Shown here: piece after piece, positions 1 to 10,207 of the stretch
Layout: each line of letters opens with the position of its first letter
Numbering within the stretch: the stretch's first letter is position 1
Assembly (NCBI RefSeq): GCF_034140825.1
Contig: NC_089037.1
Location: 36,051,001 to 36,115,000, forward strand
DNA: 64,000 bases
Reading direction: 5' to 3'
From: Oryza sativa Japonica Group
Lineage: Eukaryota > Streptophyta > Magnoliopsida > Poales > Poaceae
Position numbers and translations under genes: made by a program
Notes under the pieces: model-generated
What the model was told of the DNA's origin: nothing
Seen by the model: only the letters and a program-made list of their open reading frames with translations
The model's database searches: none

Positions 1-127
1 CTGCAACCACTGGTTCATTAAGGTCAGGCACATCATGCTCATCTCCCTCATCTGCCACTGGTTCATTAAGGTCAGGCACAGCTTGCTCATCTCCCTCATC
101 TGCTAGTTCATTTAGATCTAAAGCCAT
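1..127 (-). CDS. Putative mariner-like transposase, N-terminal 42 residues (partial)
   Basis: The frame begins at ATG 127-125 and stays open to the window edge. It reads MALDLNELADEGDEQAVPDL and continues acidic, with a 16-residue (48-bp) tandem unit built on VPDLNEPVADEGDE. LDLN and DLNEP resemble EAR-type short motifs, which are frequent in plant transposase N-termini; a functional role is not shown here. The helix-turn-helix and DDD catalytic domain expected for a plant mariner transposase would lie further left. The assignment rests on position inside an element with an Osmar-like terminus, not on catalytic motifs. Confidence 0.45.
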   Translation of the reverse strand, partial: MALDLNELADEGDEQAVPDLNEPVADEGDEHDVPDLNEPVVA

Positions 128-128
128 G
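1..128. repeat. 48-bp tandem repeat in the transposase N-terminus
   Basis: The 22-base string beginning TGGTTCATTAAGGTCAGGCA at 11 recurs at 59, giving a 48-bp (16-codon) period. The period is a multiple of three, so the repeat keeps the frame open on the minus strand. Confidence 0.7.
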
Positions 129-690
129 AAGGTGGTGTTTTTGCAGACTCATGAAGTGATAAGTTGGGAGGGAAACTTGTGAGAATGGTTCATTTTGAGC
201 TTTTATAGGGTATCTTGTGCTGGGGTGTGCTCAAATTTGTATTTCTTGCCGCCAAGCAATGGTGTTGTTTGATTCAAATTAGTTGGCGCGCTGGATTAGT
301 GGCCTGTACAGATATTTGGTGCCCATGATTGGTGTACTACTTGTACTACTCTACTCAAGTTGGCTGCAGATATTCAACTTGTATTATTATTTTATTTGTA
401 ACTAATGATTGGATGTACTTGTATTGAGGGCATTGTTGTCTTTTGTCACTTGTCCTAAAGTTGCATTGGGATTCTAGGGTTTGTGATTTTGTGGGACGGA
501 GGGAGTAGGTGTGAGAGAAAGAAGTTGGCTCTTCTGCAACCGCCTGCTCTGCACAAGCGCCTAGACAGACTGACAACCTAAGCCCACATTCAGCGAGGGG
601 AGAAAGAGTAGACCCCGGGTCCACAACAAATATAAAAGATTTATTTACTAATACGTATAGCGTCTGCCTTTATTTAGGTTGGCTATTACA

Positions 691-3600
691 TGTAGCGCCC
701 GTTCCGTCGTGGCGCCTAGCGGGAAAACTATCTCTTAAAAACCCTATTTGTGAAATCCGTTTCTTTGCTTGTTGTCTAGTGTCCGTGCCATCTCAGATCT
801 CAAATCCCCGATCTATCGTCAAGTTCAATCCCGAATCCAAATCCTTCCCAAATCAAATCCCTCCGCAAAGTCTATTTCGCCTCCCTCGGGTTCGATGGGC
901 CGAATCCCTCTCGGCCCATCTCCCCCTCCCTCCCCGGCTCTCTCTCTCTCTCCCCGCTCTGTCGTAAGCCGCGCCGAGCCCTCCCTCCCGCTCTCGCAGC
1001 CGCTTCCCGCCGATGCCGCCCAAATCGCCGCGCCGCCCGCGCGCGCGCGCGCCGTGGTGGCCGACCGGCCAGTCGCCGCCGCCGTCAGCGCCTGCCGCGC
1101 CTGCCCCGCGTCTGCCGCCCGTGTCGCCGCTCCACTCCAAACCGCCCCGCCGTCATCGCCATCGTCATCGACTCGGCCCCGCCTCTCCCCGCGCGTGCCT
1201 CCAAGGGACGGATGCAGACCTCCCCCCTCTGCCGCGTCGCCCTCTCTCCCTCCCCCTTTTCCCCAAAGCGGCAAGGAGGCAAGCCCCCTTTCTCTCCCCC
1301 CCTTTTTTCTCTTTTTCCTCCCGCCGGCGTCATCCTTCCCCCCCTCCTGTCGCCATTTTGGCCGCGAGCGCCGAGCGCCAGCTCGCTCCCTTGACCGCCC
1401 AAGGTCGGTTTCCAAACCGACATCGCCGCCCTATAAACCCAAGCGCTTCCCTTCCTCTTTCCCCTCCCAATCTTCCCCGTTTCTCGCCCGCGCCATTGCT
1501 GTCTCTCTCGCCGGCCGCCGCCATCGCGTGTGCCGGAGGAGCCGGTGCGCGTTAGGACGCGGAAGGGGACTCCGGACGCACCCTCTCCTTCCTCTTCCCC
1601 GGCCCGAGGCCGGAGAGATCACTCCCGTGCCGTCGGCCTCTTGTCACAGCGCCCCGCCTCATCTCGGTAGTGCATTCCCCCGTTCTCCCTCCTCGATCCA
1701 TCTCCTCCCCTTAGTTTTCGGTAGTAGCATGTGTAGCCTTCCCGTAGCTAGCTGGTGCCGCCCCGACCGTTGCCGCCGCTCGCTGTGTGCTCGCCGCTGT
1801 CGCCGCCCGTGCTCCGTAGCGCCCGCTCGTCGCCGGCCTCGCTCGGCATAGCTCCTCCCAATCCGACGCTAGTAACGGATTCCCGTAGCCGCGTAGATGC
1901 TCTCACCGCTGGGAATCGGCCCCTCGTGACCTCATCGCCGTTTCCCCCTTCTCCCGCCGTCGGTTGCCGCCGCCGCTGCAATCCGCCGCCGTCGAGCATC
2001 CCCCGGCGAATCCGAGCCATTGGCTCGTCTCCCCTCGTCCTGTGCAACATCCCGGTGTGCTCGCCTTCGCCTGTATCACCATGGTTCGCTCCGCCGCTCG
2101 CCGCCGTCGTCCGCCGTCCGTTCCGGCCGGCGTCGTCGTCTACCTCCCGCCGGCCCGCGTGGTAGCCACGTAGGCGCCACCTCGGCCGCGACCGGGTCAA
2201 GCAGACCCCGGTCCGCTGCTTCCCTCCGCCCTCTCGCGCGCGCGGTCCACCGTGAGCCGTGAGGCTGCGCGTGGGCCCGCCGCACCGCGTCCTCCACGAA
2301 CCGCGCGCATGCGCTGCGCCTCCCTCCCCAAACCCTAGCACGCCCCGCGTGCACCTCGCTCACGGTGAGCCAAGTCGCCGACAAGCGGGTCCCACCCAGG
2401 ATCACGCGGGATGGACCCGGCCCACCGGCTCTCTCTCTCCCCTCCCCGCCCGCGCGCGCGTCTTGGGCCGCCTTCTTGGGCCGGCCGGCCCATTAAGCTT
2501 GGACGAGCCGCCCCATTCTCTCGGGCCGCGCCCTAGCCGCCCGAGGGAAGTCTAATTTCCCTCCCTCCTTCTTTTCTTTTCTTTTCTTTTTCAAAAAGGA
2601 TTTAAATAAATCCTTTTCCTTTAGACCAAAAATCCAATAATCTTAGAAATTCAATATCTTCCCAATCGTAAGTCCGTTTGACTCCGTTCAACTTCCAAAA
2701 TTCCTCAAATCTCGAGATCTATCTAATGGCACGCTTAGAGGTCAATAATAGGGCTTTATTTTCGCCGTTTGCTGAGTTGTCCCGTTTCGCGTGTAGTTTC
2801 GGAGCCCGAAGACCCGCAGTGCGAGGATTTCGAGGATCAAGCTCAAGATCTCGAGTGAGGCAAGCCACCTTTGAACATCTTGAGCCTATATTTGAACTTA
2901 ATTATGTTGCTTAAAAAATATTATGCATTGATAGGATTACACTTAATCTGCTTGTCCCGTTTGCAAGGCAGATTGACGGACCTACCTAACTTGTTGCATT
3001 TGACCCTTCCATTGTAATTGTTATATCATGTTCCCTTGTAACCACCTAGTTGCGCCTCGGTAATCGTGCACTCTGTACGAGTATCGACGGTCGCCTTCAA
3101 ACTTAAAATCTGAGAAACATCTTGGGTAAAACTTGGGTTTTACAAAAGACTTGGAAAACCCGACACCTGGGTCGGTGCTTGCGAACCTAAATGAATTTCC
3201 AAAATCGCGGACCGGGGAACGTACCGGGTGTACGGTTTCCCGCTCTTGCACTTAAGGACCGTTTCCTTGAAATTTCATCCGAACATAAGACAAGTACGAC
3301 CACATGGGTGGAATGGGACACCCCTGGCTGAGTAACTAGCTTATCGGGGGAGCCATGATGCTAAGAGACATGTGGATTCGCCGGGGTGGTGTCGGGGAGG
3401 ACCCCTGGGCTTCCTGGCACAGTATGGTCTGGAACCTAATCTGGTGTTGGTCTGGGACCCCTCTCGTTGGTATATGGTGAACCTGTGTCGGCTTTCGAAA
3501 TGCCTTGTCATTAAAGCCTTAAGGTCTCTAGTCGTGGCCGTTCTGCACGGGCTGGATGATCCGGGTTAGTAATGTCGTGTGGGTAAAGTGTACCCCCTCT

Positions 3601-4366
3601 GCAGAGGTTATTAAACTGTTCGAACAGCCGTGCCCACGGTCATGGGCGGATATGAGGTGATTCCTAGCGTAGTTTTGTTTGACTACTGCTTTGTGAAATT
3701 TGCTGTTGTGGAATGGGTTTGATGTTTGGAAAATCTGCGGCTGATGGGATCAGCCAGGCCCGGGTGGCCGTTTGAAAGCTGTTGGCCGGGTGCCAACCTT
3801 GATCGATTCAAAAGACTGATACATTGCACATACTCCGACCGGATGAGACGCACTGTCTCATCCGTGTCGTTTGAGAAGCACTCACTTAGTTGTTTCAGAA
3901 AAGAGTTTAAATAAAATCAATTGCAAAAACAACAGCCTTTCTTTGAAGCCTACATTAAACACTTATTTCCCATGGCTTGCTGAGTACTCCCGTACTCACC
4001 CTTGCTCTATATAAATAATCCCCCCCAATTGCTGAAGAAGATGAAGCGGATCCCGCTGACGAGGAGTTCTTCCAGGAGCAAGCCGGCTACGATGAGTTTT
4101 AGGATTTCGGCCTAGTTCCCAAGTCGCGCCTGTGATGTTTGGTCCAAGTCTTGGCTTCCGTTCCCCTTTTTAATGCAGTTGTGAGCTCGGGATCTGTCCG
4201 TAGCCCAACATGACTGTACTCCTACTCTATAATAAAGAGACCTCTGTTGCTGTGATATTCTGTCTTCCTGTGATACCAGCACTGTTTCCTGGGACTGGTA
4301 TCGATTAACAGGTTAATTTGGAGCGTCACGGGCTAGTTCCGGTCGGGACTAGTTCGGGGCGTGACA
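691..4366 (+). mobile_element. Long Ty3/gypsy-type LTR (probable solo LTR, about 3.7 kb)
   Basis: The segment starts TGTAGCGCCC at 691 and ends GGGGCGTGACA at 4366, the TG...CA layout with short imperfect inverted ends expected of an LTR. No gag, protease, RT or integrase frame is visible. The first half (about 900-2540) is extremely GC- and pyrimidine-rich; the second half is ordinary. A polyadenylation-like stretch lies near 4230. Length and texture resemble the long LTRs of rice gypsy families such as RIRE3/RIRE8, but I cannot fix the family. The five bases flanking each side of 691-4366 do not match. TTACA at 686-690 does match TTACA at 5035-5039, beyond the adjacent Cassandra element. 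It is a relic without coding capacity. Confidence 0.6.
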
Positions 4367-4457
4367 AGAGAGGTGTAACATCCTGGCCTAGGGCTTAATA
4401 GGATTAATAGAATACTCATATCAACAAGTTGTAACTTTTTTTTCGGAAGCCAATCTC

Positions 4458-4540
4458 CAAAGAACTCCAGGGTTAAGCGTGCTTGGCCTGGAGCAATTTG
4501 GGATGTGTGACCGACCGGGAAATTCTTCCCGGGTGCACAC
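4458..4540 (+). repeat. 5S rRNA-like segment in the left Cassandra LTR
   Basis: The stretch contains GGTTAAGCGTGCTTGG and GATGTGTGACC, matching the 5S internal control region (plant 5S has GTTAAGCGTGCTTGG and GGATGGGTGACC). The match is partial and flanked by LTR sequence, so this is an element component and not a 5S gene. Further copies sit at 4840-4920 and, truncated, at about 4741-4786. Confidence 0.75.
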
Positions 4541-4839
4541 GAGTGAGGACAAAGTGTACAGAAAAGACATGTGTTGGTCTGGACACATGGACGTGGCCAA
4601 GAAGGACGTTCCTGGCCTGGGGTTGATCAACGGGGGCGTCGATCTCTCTTAAGGGGGTGAGGGTGTAACATTCTGGCCTAGGGCTTAATAGGATTAATAG
4701 AATACTCATATCAACAAGTTGCAACTTCTTTTCCGGAAGTCTTGGCCTGGAGCAATTTAGGATGGGTGACCGACCGGGAAATTCCAACTTCTTTTTCGGA
4801 AGCTAATCTCCAAAGAACTCCAGGGGCCTGCCAATCTCT

Positions 4840-4920
4840 AAAGAACTCTAGGGTTAAGCGTGCTTGGCCTGGAGCAATTTAGGATGGGTGACCGACCGGA
4901 AAATTCTTCTCAGGTGCACA
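4840..4920 (+). repeat. 5S rRNA-like segment in the right Cassandra LTR
   Basis: GGTTAAGCGTGCTTGG is followed by TAGGATGGGTGACC, as in 5S rRNA boxes A to C. The surrounding LTR is partly duplicated, with a shorter 5S-like stretch at about 4741-4786. Confidence 0.72.
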
Positions 4921-5039
4921 CGAGTGAGGACAAAGTGTGCAGAAAAGACATGTGTTGATCTGTGAGGACAGTCTATAACCTATGAAAGCTATCAGATGTA
5001 AGCGGACCCGGTCTGGGAGAGGCGGAACGTTACATTACA

Positions 5040-5555
5040 TCAGTGATTAGTCGACTGCGGGCTTCTCTATTATCCATGCTCTTAGCCCCCTTGCCATTGC
5101 TTGGTGAAAATGCAGTAAAAAGTGTGGGTCCCAGCTGGCGTGCGGTAGTCAACCGTGCGCCCTTGGTTTCCTACGCCCGTGTCAGAGCCTACACGGTGGA
5201 TCAGTGGATGTGATCAATGGCAGTGGCAGGAGTTGTCGTGCTACTAGTACTACCTTTCATGTTGTGTGCCGTCAAGTAGATAACCATCACATCTATCTTA
5301 AAATGAAGGGATCCTTAAGCGGCACCAAGGCCCAAGGAAGCAGAATGGTTCCGCTTTCATGAAGAGTTGTCCTCGAGATGTCCGAGAACAACAAATTTCT
5401 CCGATCATTCACAATAAATGGTCGCAAAGCAAACAACCCTAGCAAAAAAAAAAAAAAAGGTTGGTGGAAGGGACATGTGGCTTCTTGTTGGCGCGAGCCA
5501 TTTGCTACGGGGATCTTTGGTTCATACTTCATTGGTCACCGACACTATGACACTA
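5040..5555. other. Intergenic, nothing recognised
   Basis: Single-copy-looking sequence with a short A-run at about 5444-5458. No reading frame with codon structure, RNA gene or repeat boundary was seen. Confidence 0.5.
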
Positions 5556-5775
5556 GTCCCTCCGTCTCATTATAAACCATGAGTTTTCGCGTCTAAATTT
5601 GATCGTCTATCTTATTTGAAATTTTTTTATAATTAGTATTTTTGTTATTATAAGATGATAAAATATGAATAGTACTTTACTCGTGACTTATATTTTTAAT
5701 TTTTTTTTAAATAAGACGGACGATCAAAGTTGGGTGTGGGAAACCATGGCTGCACTTAAAATGGGATGGAGGGAG
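5556..5775. mobile_element. Stowaway MITE (220 bp)
   Basis: TA at 5554-5555 and 5776-5777 flanks termini GTCCCTCCGTCTCAT and ATGGGATGGAGGGAG. The A+T-rich interior forms long inverted arms (CTTATTTGAAATTTTT against AATAAGACGGACGATC). This is a Tc1/mariner-type non-autonomous element in the upstream region of the Toc159-family gene. Confidence 0.85.
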
Positions 5776-6586
5776 TATATACCTAAATATATAAGGTGGT
5801 TGTATAAATATATGTGATCCACTAGATTAGAAAATACGAATAATCTAGCTTAATTCTACTACTAATAAAAGATGATATGCTACCAATACCATCATAAAAC
5901 ACCGTAGTATTTAATTGTGAGGACTAGAATATTGCTAGATGATAAGTGTTTCTTTTTCAACAATGGAATATGCAATATGTGAGTTCTCATATAATTACTA
6001 CTACATTTTTTTTCAAGCAACTAGCACCATTACATACATGCTACTAGATGTGTTTTTGCCTACCACACAGTTCTTACAACCATCCGCTTCTTCTCAACCA
6101 AGAGATGAAATTCTATATCGACCATAAAAACGAAAACAGATAAGAGCTTGAACACACCCCAATTTTCATAAAATCCCATGACCACAATCCTCAACAATAA
6201 ACGGAACAGATAAACCCAATAAAAAACCGTATAATAAAAATCGAAAGAATCCAAAACTCCCAAGCCCAAACGACAAACCTCAGGCCGGGAAGCATCCAAA
6301 CCCTAACTCGATCACCACCGCTCGTTTCCCTTCCATCCATCCATCCATCGCCGTCACGTGTCCTCTTCCGCCTTCCTCCTCGCCCCTCGCTGGCTGAATC
6401 CCCCCAACCCGCAGTCCGCACCAACTCCCGCAAAAAAAAAGAAAAAAAGAAAAAAAAAAGAGATAAGAATTATTTTCTTTACTAATAAAAGAGGCGGCGC
6501 CTTTCGATTCGATTCTCGAATCCGAATTTTACTACGACCAGGTTGCCGCCGCCGCCGCCACCGCCGCCGACGAGCTGGGCGCCGCC
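5776..6586. other. Upstream region and probable 5' leader of the Toc159-family gene
   Basis: A+T-rich to about 6300, then a CT-rich leader, a purine-only tract at about 6431-6462 (runs of A broken by G) and CCG repeats just before the ATG at 6587. No convincing TATA box was found. A 5'-UTR intron cannot be excluded. Confidence 0.4.
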
Positions 6587-9500
6587 ATGGCGCTGCTCCC
6601 CATCCGCGCGCGGCTCTCCGCGCTGGACGACGACGACGACGACGCCGCCACCGTCTCCTCCTCGCGCTCCTCCTCCGCCGCCACGTCGCCGTCCCGCTCG
6701 CCCTCGCCGCTCGTCCCGCGCGCCTCGGTCCTCGGGGCACCGCGCGTCGCGGCGCAGCTCTCGTCCACCGAGGACGACAACGGCGGCGGCGAGGATGAGG
6801 TGTTCGACGAATCCACGGACTACGGGGACGACGAGGCGGCGGGGGAGGTGCTGGATGAGTTGTCGAACGGCTTCTTCCGCATCGCCAGGGTGCCGCCGCC
6901 GAGCGAAGACTCGAGCCCGATCTCCGGCGGCGAGCCGGTGGTGAGTGTCTCCTCTCCGACCGAGAGTGGGTACTTCGGCGCGGCGGAGGGTTCTCTGAAA
7001 GAGGAGGGCTTCGTGGGCGCCAGGAACTTCGCCGACGTGTTCGACGCTGGCTCCAGGGTCGGGTTTGAGGATGCTAATGGTGTCACTGCGGGTGCCAAGA
7101 ATACAGGCGTCGAGAGCTCGTTGGAGGGGAGCTTCCAGAGCTCAGGGAGCGTCGTCGGCGTGTTCGATGACACTGACGTCACCACAATAGGTGATTTGGT
7201 GAGTGCTTCAGATGGTTCTCCGCTGAATGTTGATAAGCAGGGGGATCAGGATTCTGGTGCTGAGGTTGTCAATGACGAGCCTGTTGATGCTGAGGTTGTC
7301 AATGGTATAGAGCCTGAGCCTTTGGTAGGCGAGTCTGTTGATGCTGAGGTTGTCAATGGTGTCGTGCCTGAGCCTTTGGTAGGCGAATCTGGGGGCTCCG
7401 ACGGTGGTGGTATGCATGTTGAGGATGAATTGGAGATGGAGGGTGGAAAGTCTGACAATGGGATTGCTGAATTGCCTCCAGTGGTGAGTGCTCTAGAGAA
7501 ACAAGATACTGATCTCGAGCTTCGCAATGATGATTCTGGTGCAAAAGATGGCGCGGACAATCATGAGGATGCAACGAATTTTGTTGATTCCAGTACTGGA
7601 TATGTTGCCACAGGAGATGGCGCATCTGAGCTTTTAGAGGTTCCTGCCAATGTTGACGACTTGCATTTTGTCACCGATGACGGTCATAATGATGACGCTG
7701 AGGAAACTGATGGTGGTTATGAAGCTTCTGATGGTTATGTGTCAATGCCAACCTTTGGAAACAACAATGCTGTTGAAATTCCTGTAAATGAATCAGAGCA
7801 CAATGTACCTGCTTCCAAGGGCAGGCGCTTTGGTCTGGGTGATTCAGATGATGAGTTTCATGATGATGATGTGGAGGAGGAAGAGGGTGAGGTGAACGGA
7901 AAGGAAATAGAGTTTTTCGACTATGCAGCTTTAGCTGAGCTTCTAAGAGCTGCCACACCTGGACAAGGCATGGCCAAGGTTTTCCCAATTGAATCATCTG
8001 TGCCCCTGCAAGTCCCTCCTACTACGGTCAGTGTTCCTAGGAAAAATGTGGCTTCTAGCCCTGTGTTGGAAGTGGCTCCTAACCCTGATAATGAGATGAC
8101 TGAAGAGGAGAGGAAGTTGTACAGAAAGGTGGACGTGGCACGAATCAAGTATTTGCGTCTTATTCATAGACTGGGGTATGACACTGAACATCATATAGCT
8201 ATACAAGTGTTGTATCGGCTTAGTCTTGTTGAAGGATTCAGGCGCATAAAGGTGGCAAATCATTCCTCTGAGCTTGAGAGTGCCTGGAAGAAGGCTTTGC
8301 AACTTGAAGCAGAGGGAACAGAGGACTTGGAATTCTCATGCAATGTATTGGTCCTTGGGAAGACAGGTGTGGGGAAGAGTGCAACAATAAACTCCATATT
8401 TGGGGAGGACAAATCCAAAACGAGTGCTTTTCTTCCTGCAACAACTGCAGTGAAGGAGATTTCTGGGGTTGTTGGTGGTGTTAAGTTTCGTGTTGTCGAC
8501 ACCCCGGGACTTGGGACTACTCACATGGATGAAAAATCAAACAGGAAAGTGCTTAACTCAGTTAAGAAGTATATCAAGAGATGCCCTCCTGATGTTGTTT
8601 TATATGTTGATCGGATTGATACCCAGCGTCAGGATGCAAACAACTTATCCTTACTGCAATGTATTACCAGTGTGCTAGGCTCGTCAATATGGTCCAAAAC
8701 CATTATTACTCTCACCCACTCAGCAGCAGCTCCACCTGAAGGGCCTAGTGGCATCCCGTTGAATTATGAGATGTTTGTCACTCAGCGGACTCATGCAATT
8801 CAGCAAAGTATCCGGCAGGCAACTAATGATCCTCGGTTTGAGAACACATCAGCTCTTGTGGAGAATCATCACCTCTGTCGGAGGAACACAGAGGGTGAAA
8901 AGGTGCTTCCTAATGGCCTTATTTGGAGGCGCCTGCTCCTCCTCCTGTGCTACTCAGTGAAGACAGTTGAGACTAACAGCCTGTCAGCCCGGGTTGCTTC
9001 TCCCGCAAACCTCTTTAGCCTGCGTTTTCGGATGCCTCCACTTCCTCACTTCTTGTCATCATTGTTGCAATCTAGAGAGCACCCAAGGTGTGCTGCTGAC
9101 CAAGATGTTGGAGATATTGATCCTGATGAGTTGATAAATGAGGATGAAGAAGATGACTACGATCAACTTCCACCCTTTAAGCCATTAAGTAAATCACAGG
9201 TTGCGAAACTCTCCAAGGAGCAACAGAAATTGTACTTTGATGAGTATGACTACCGAACCAAGCTTCTTGAGAAGAAACAGTTGAAGGAACAGCTCCGAAG
9301 ACTAAAGGAAATGAAGATAGAGGGAAATAACCATGATGTACTTGGGGACAATGATAATCCTGATGATGAATATGAGACAGAAAGATCTGTCATGCCAGAT
9401 TGGGCCTTGCCATCTTCGTTTGACTCTGATGATCCAGCATACCGTTATCGGTGCCTTGACCCTAAGCCAAACTTTCTGGTGCGTGCTATTACCAACCCTG

Positions 9501-10207
9501 ATGGATGGGATCATGATTGTGGGTTTGATGGTGTGAGCCTTCAATATAGCCTTGATGCTGCCAATGCGTTTCCAGCTTCTCTGTGGGTCCAAGTTAACAA
9601 GGACAAGAGAGAATCCACCATTCATTTGGTGTCCTCAATATCAGCTAAGCATAGGGAAAATGTTTCAAGCCTTGCAGGCTTCGACATCCAAACCATAATG
9701 GACCAGCTTGCTTACACTCTTAGAGGGGAGAGCAAATTCAAGAACTCCAAGAAAAACACAACTACCGGAGGTTTGTCCATGACTTTCTTGGGAGATACTA
9801 TGGTGACCGGAGCGAAGTTTGAAGACAAGCTATCAGTAGGTGATAGATTAACATTGTTAGCAAACACTGGTGCTGTGTCCATTAGAGGTGATACTGCATA
9901 TGGAGTGAATATGGAGGCAACTCTGCGAGAGAAAGACTATCTGATGGGTCAAGACCTTGCAATTTTGGGAGCATCCCTGGTTAGATGGCATAAAGAATGG
10001 AGCATGGCTGCAAAGTTGGATTCCCAGTTCTCTATGGGAAGAGCTTCAAACGTGGCTGTTCATGTTGATTTGACCAACAAATTAACTGGACGGGTCAGCA
10101 TAAAGGCTAATACATCAGAGCAGTTGAAGATTGCCCTATTAGGTGTCTGTTCAATGACAATGTATTTATGGAACAGGATGCATCCTTTTATTGATCGTAA
10201 TTATTAA
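6587..10207 (+). CDS. Toc159-family chloroplast preprotein import receptor GTPase (Toc132/120-like)
   Basis: This is a single-exon frame of 1206 residues. Toc159-class proteins sit in the chloroplast outer envelope, bind transit peptides and act with Toc34 and the Toc75 channel. An acidic A-domain covers about residues 1-520, rich in D/E with an 18-residue tandem repeat near 7281-7388. The GTPase domain follows: P-loop GKTGVGKS at 591-598, DTPGLG near 638, THS near 708. The C-terminal M-domain (about 880-1206) anchors the protein and includes an acidic-to-basic linker with LPPFKPL. Length is close to Arabidopsis Toc132 and shorter than Toc159, so a receptor for housekeeping preproteins is likely by family analogy. 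ATG 6587 lies in GCCGCCATGG. The neighbouring elements do not interrupt it. Confidence 0.93.
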   Translation: MALLPIRARLSALDDDDDDAATVSSSRSSSAATSPSRSPSPLVPRASVLGAPRVAAQLSSTEDDNGGGEDEVFDESTDYGDDEAAGEVLDELSNGFFRIARVPPPSEDSSPISGGEPVVSVSSPTESGYFGAAEGSLKEEGFVGARNFADVFDAGSRVGFEDANGVTAGAKNTGVESSLEGSFQSSGSVVGVFDDTDVTTIGDLVSASDGSPLNVDKQGDQDSGAEVVNDEPVDAEVVNGIEPEPLVGESVDAEVVNGVVPEPLVGESGGSDGGGMHVEDELEMEGGKSDNGIAELPPVVSALEKQDTDLELRNDDSGAKDGADNHEDATNFVDSSTGYVATGDGASELLEVPANVDDLHFVTDDGHNDDAEETDGGYEASDGYVSMPTFGNNNAVEIPVNESEHNVPASKGRRFGLGDSDDEFHDDDVEEEEGEVNGKEIEFFDYAALAELLRAATPGQGMAKVFPIESSVPLQVPPTTVSVPRKNVASSPVLEVAPNPDNEMTEEERKLYRKVDVARIKYLRLIHRLGYDTEHHIAIQVLYRLSLVEGFRRIKVANHSSELESAWKKALQLEAEGTEDLEFSCNVLVLGKTGVGKSATINSIFGEDKSKTSAFLPATTAVKEISGVVGGVKFRVVDTPGLGTTHMDEKSNRKVLNSVKKYIKRCPPDVVLYVDRIDTQRQDANNLSLLQCITSVLGSSIWSKTIITLTHSAAAPPEGPSGIPLNYEMFVTQRTHAIQQSIRQATNDPRFENTSALVENHHLCRRNTEGEKVLPNGLIWRRLLLLLCYSVKTVETNSLSARVASPANLFSLRFRMPPLPHFLSSLLQSREHPRCAADQDVGDIDPDELINEDEEDDYDQLPPFKPLSKSQVAKLSKEQQKLYFDEYDYRTKLLEKKQLKEQLRRLKEMKIEGNNHDVLGDNDNPDDEYETERSVMPDWALPSSFDSDDPAYRYRCLDPKPNFLVRAITNPDGWDHDCGFDGVSLQYSLDAANAFPASLWVQVNKDKRESTIHLVSSISAKHRENVSSLAGFDIQTIMDQLAYTLRGESKFKNSKKNTTTGGLSMTFLGDTMVTGAKFEDKLSVGDRLTLLANTGAVSIRGDTAYGVNMEATLREKDYLMGQDLAILGASLVRWHKEWSMAAKLDSQFSMGRASNVAVHVDLTNKLTGRVSIKANTSEQLKIALLGVCSMTMYLWNRMHPFIDRNY
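7281..7388 (+). repeat. 54-bp in-frame tandem repeat in the Toc A-domain
   Basis: Two adjacent units read VDAEVVNGIEPEPLVGES and VDAEVVNGVVPEPLVGES, with a partial third unit just upstream (AEVVNDEP). Repeats of this kind are common in fast-evolving, disordered A-domains. Confidence 0.85.

Larger units (their letters stand above)
1..505 (-). mobile_element. Mariner-like DNA transposon (Osmar type), 5' end; runs off the left edge
   Basis: The right boundary is a Stowaway/Osmar-type terminal inverted repeat, seen on the minus strand as CTCCCTCCGTCCC at 505-493, followed by the TA target dinucleotide at 506-507. Rice Osmar mariner-like elements and the Stowaway MITEs they mobilise share this terminus. 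About 365 bases of presumed 5' untranslated sequence separate the terminus from an ATG at 127, which opens a reading frame that leaves the window. The other end and most of the transposase lie outside, so intactness cannot be judged. A Stowaway MITE is the alternative, but MITEs of that type are short and lack an open frame. Confidence 0.62.
4374..5034 (+). mobile_element. Cassandra TRIM retrotransposon carrying 5S-rRNA-like LTRs
   Basis: Two copies of a terminus starting TGTAACAT(C/T)CTGGCC lie at 4374 and 4664, and the right end is GGAACGTTACA at 5034. A purine-rich tract at 4651-4663 directly precedes the second copy, as a polypurine tract should. Each LTR contains sequence closely resembling plant 5S rRNA, the defining trait of the Cassandra family of small non-coding LTR retrotransposons. 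The whole is about 660 bp, in the family's size range. It is an old, broken copy with about two rearrangements. TRIMs encode no protein and depend on other elements. Confidence 0.75.

Noticed and set aside
769-1851. Long open frame of 360 codons in GC-rich sequence
   Set aside because: Low-complexity proline/serine/arginine translation inside the LTR; several overlapping frames on both strands are equally open, as expected from GC-rich sequence lacking A+T stops.
4458-4920. Possible 5S rRNA genes
   Set aside because: Only part of 5S is present, diverged, repeated inside LTRs with a Cassandra-like polypurine tract and termini; there is no 5S tandem array.
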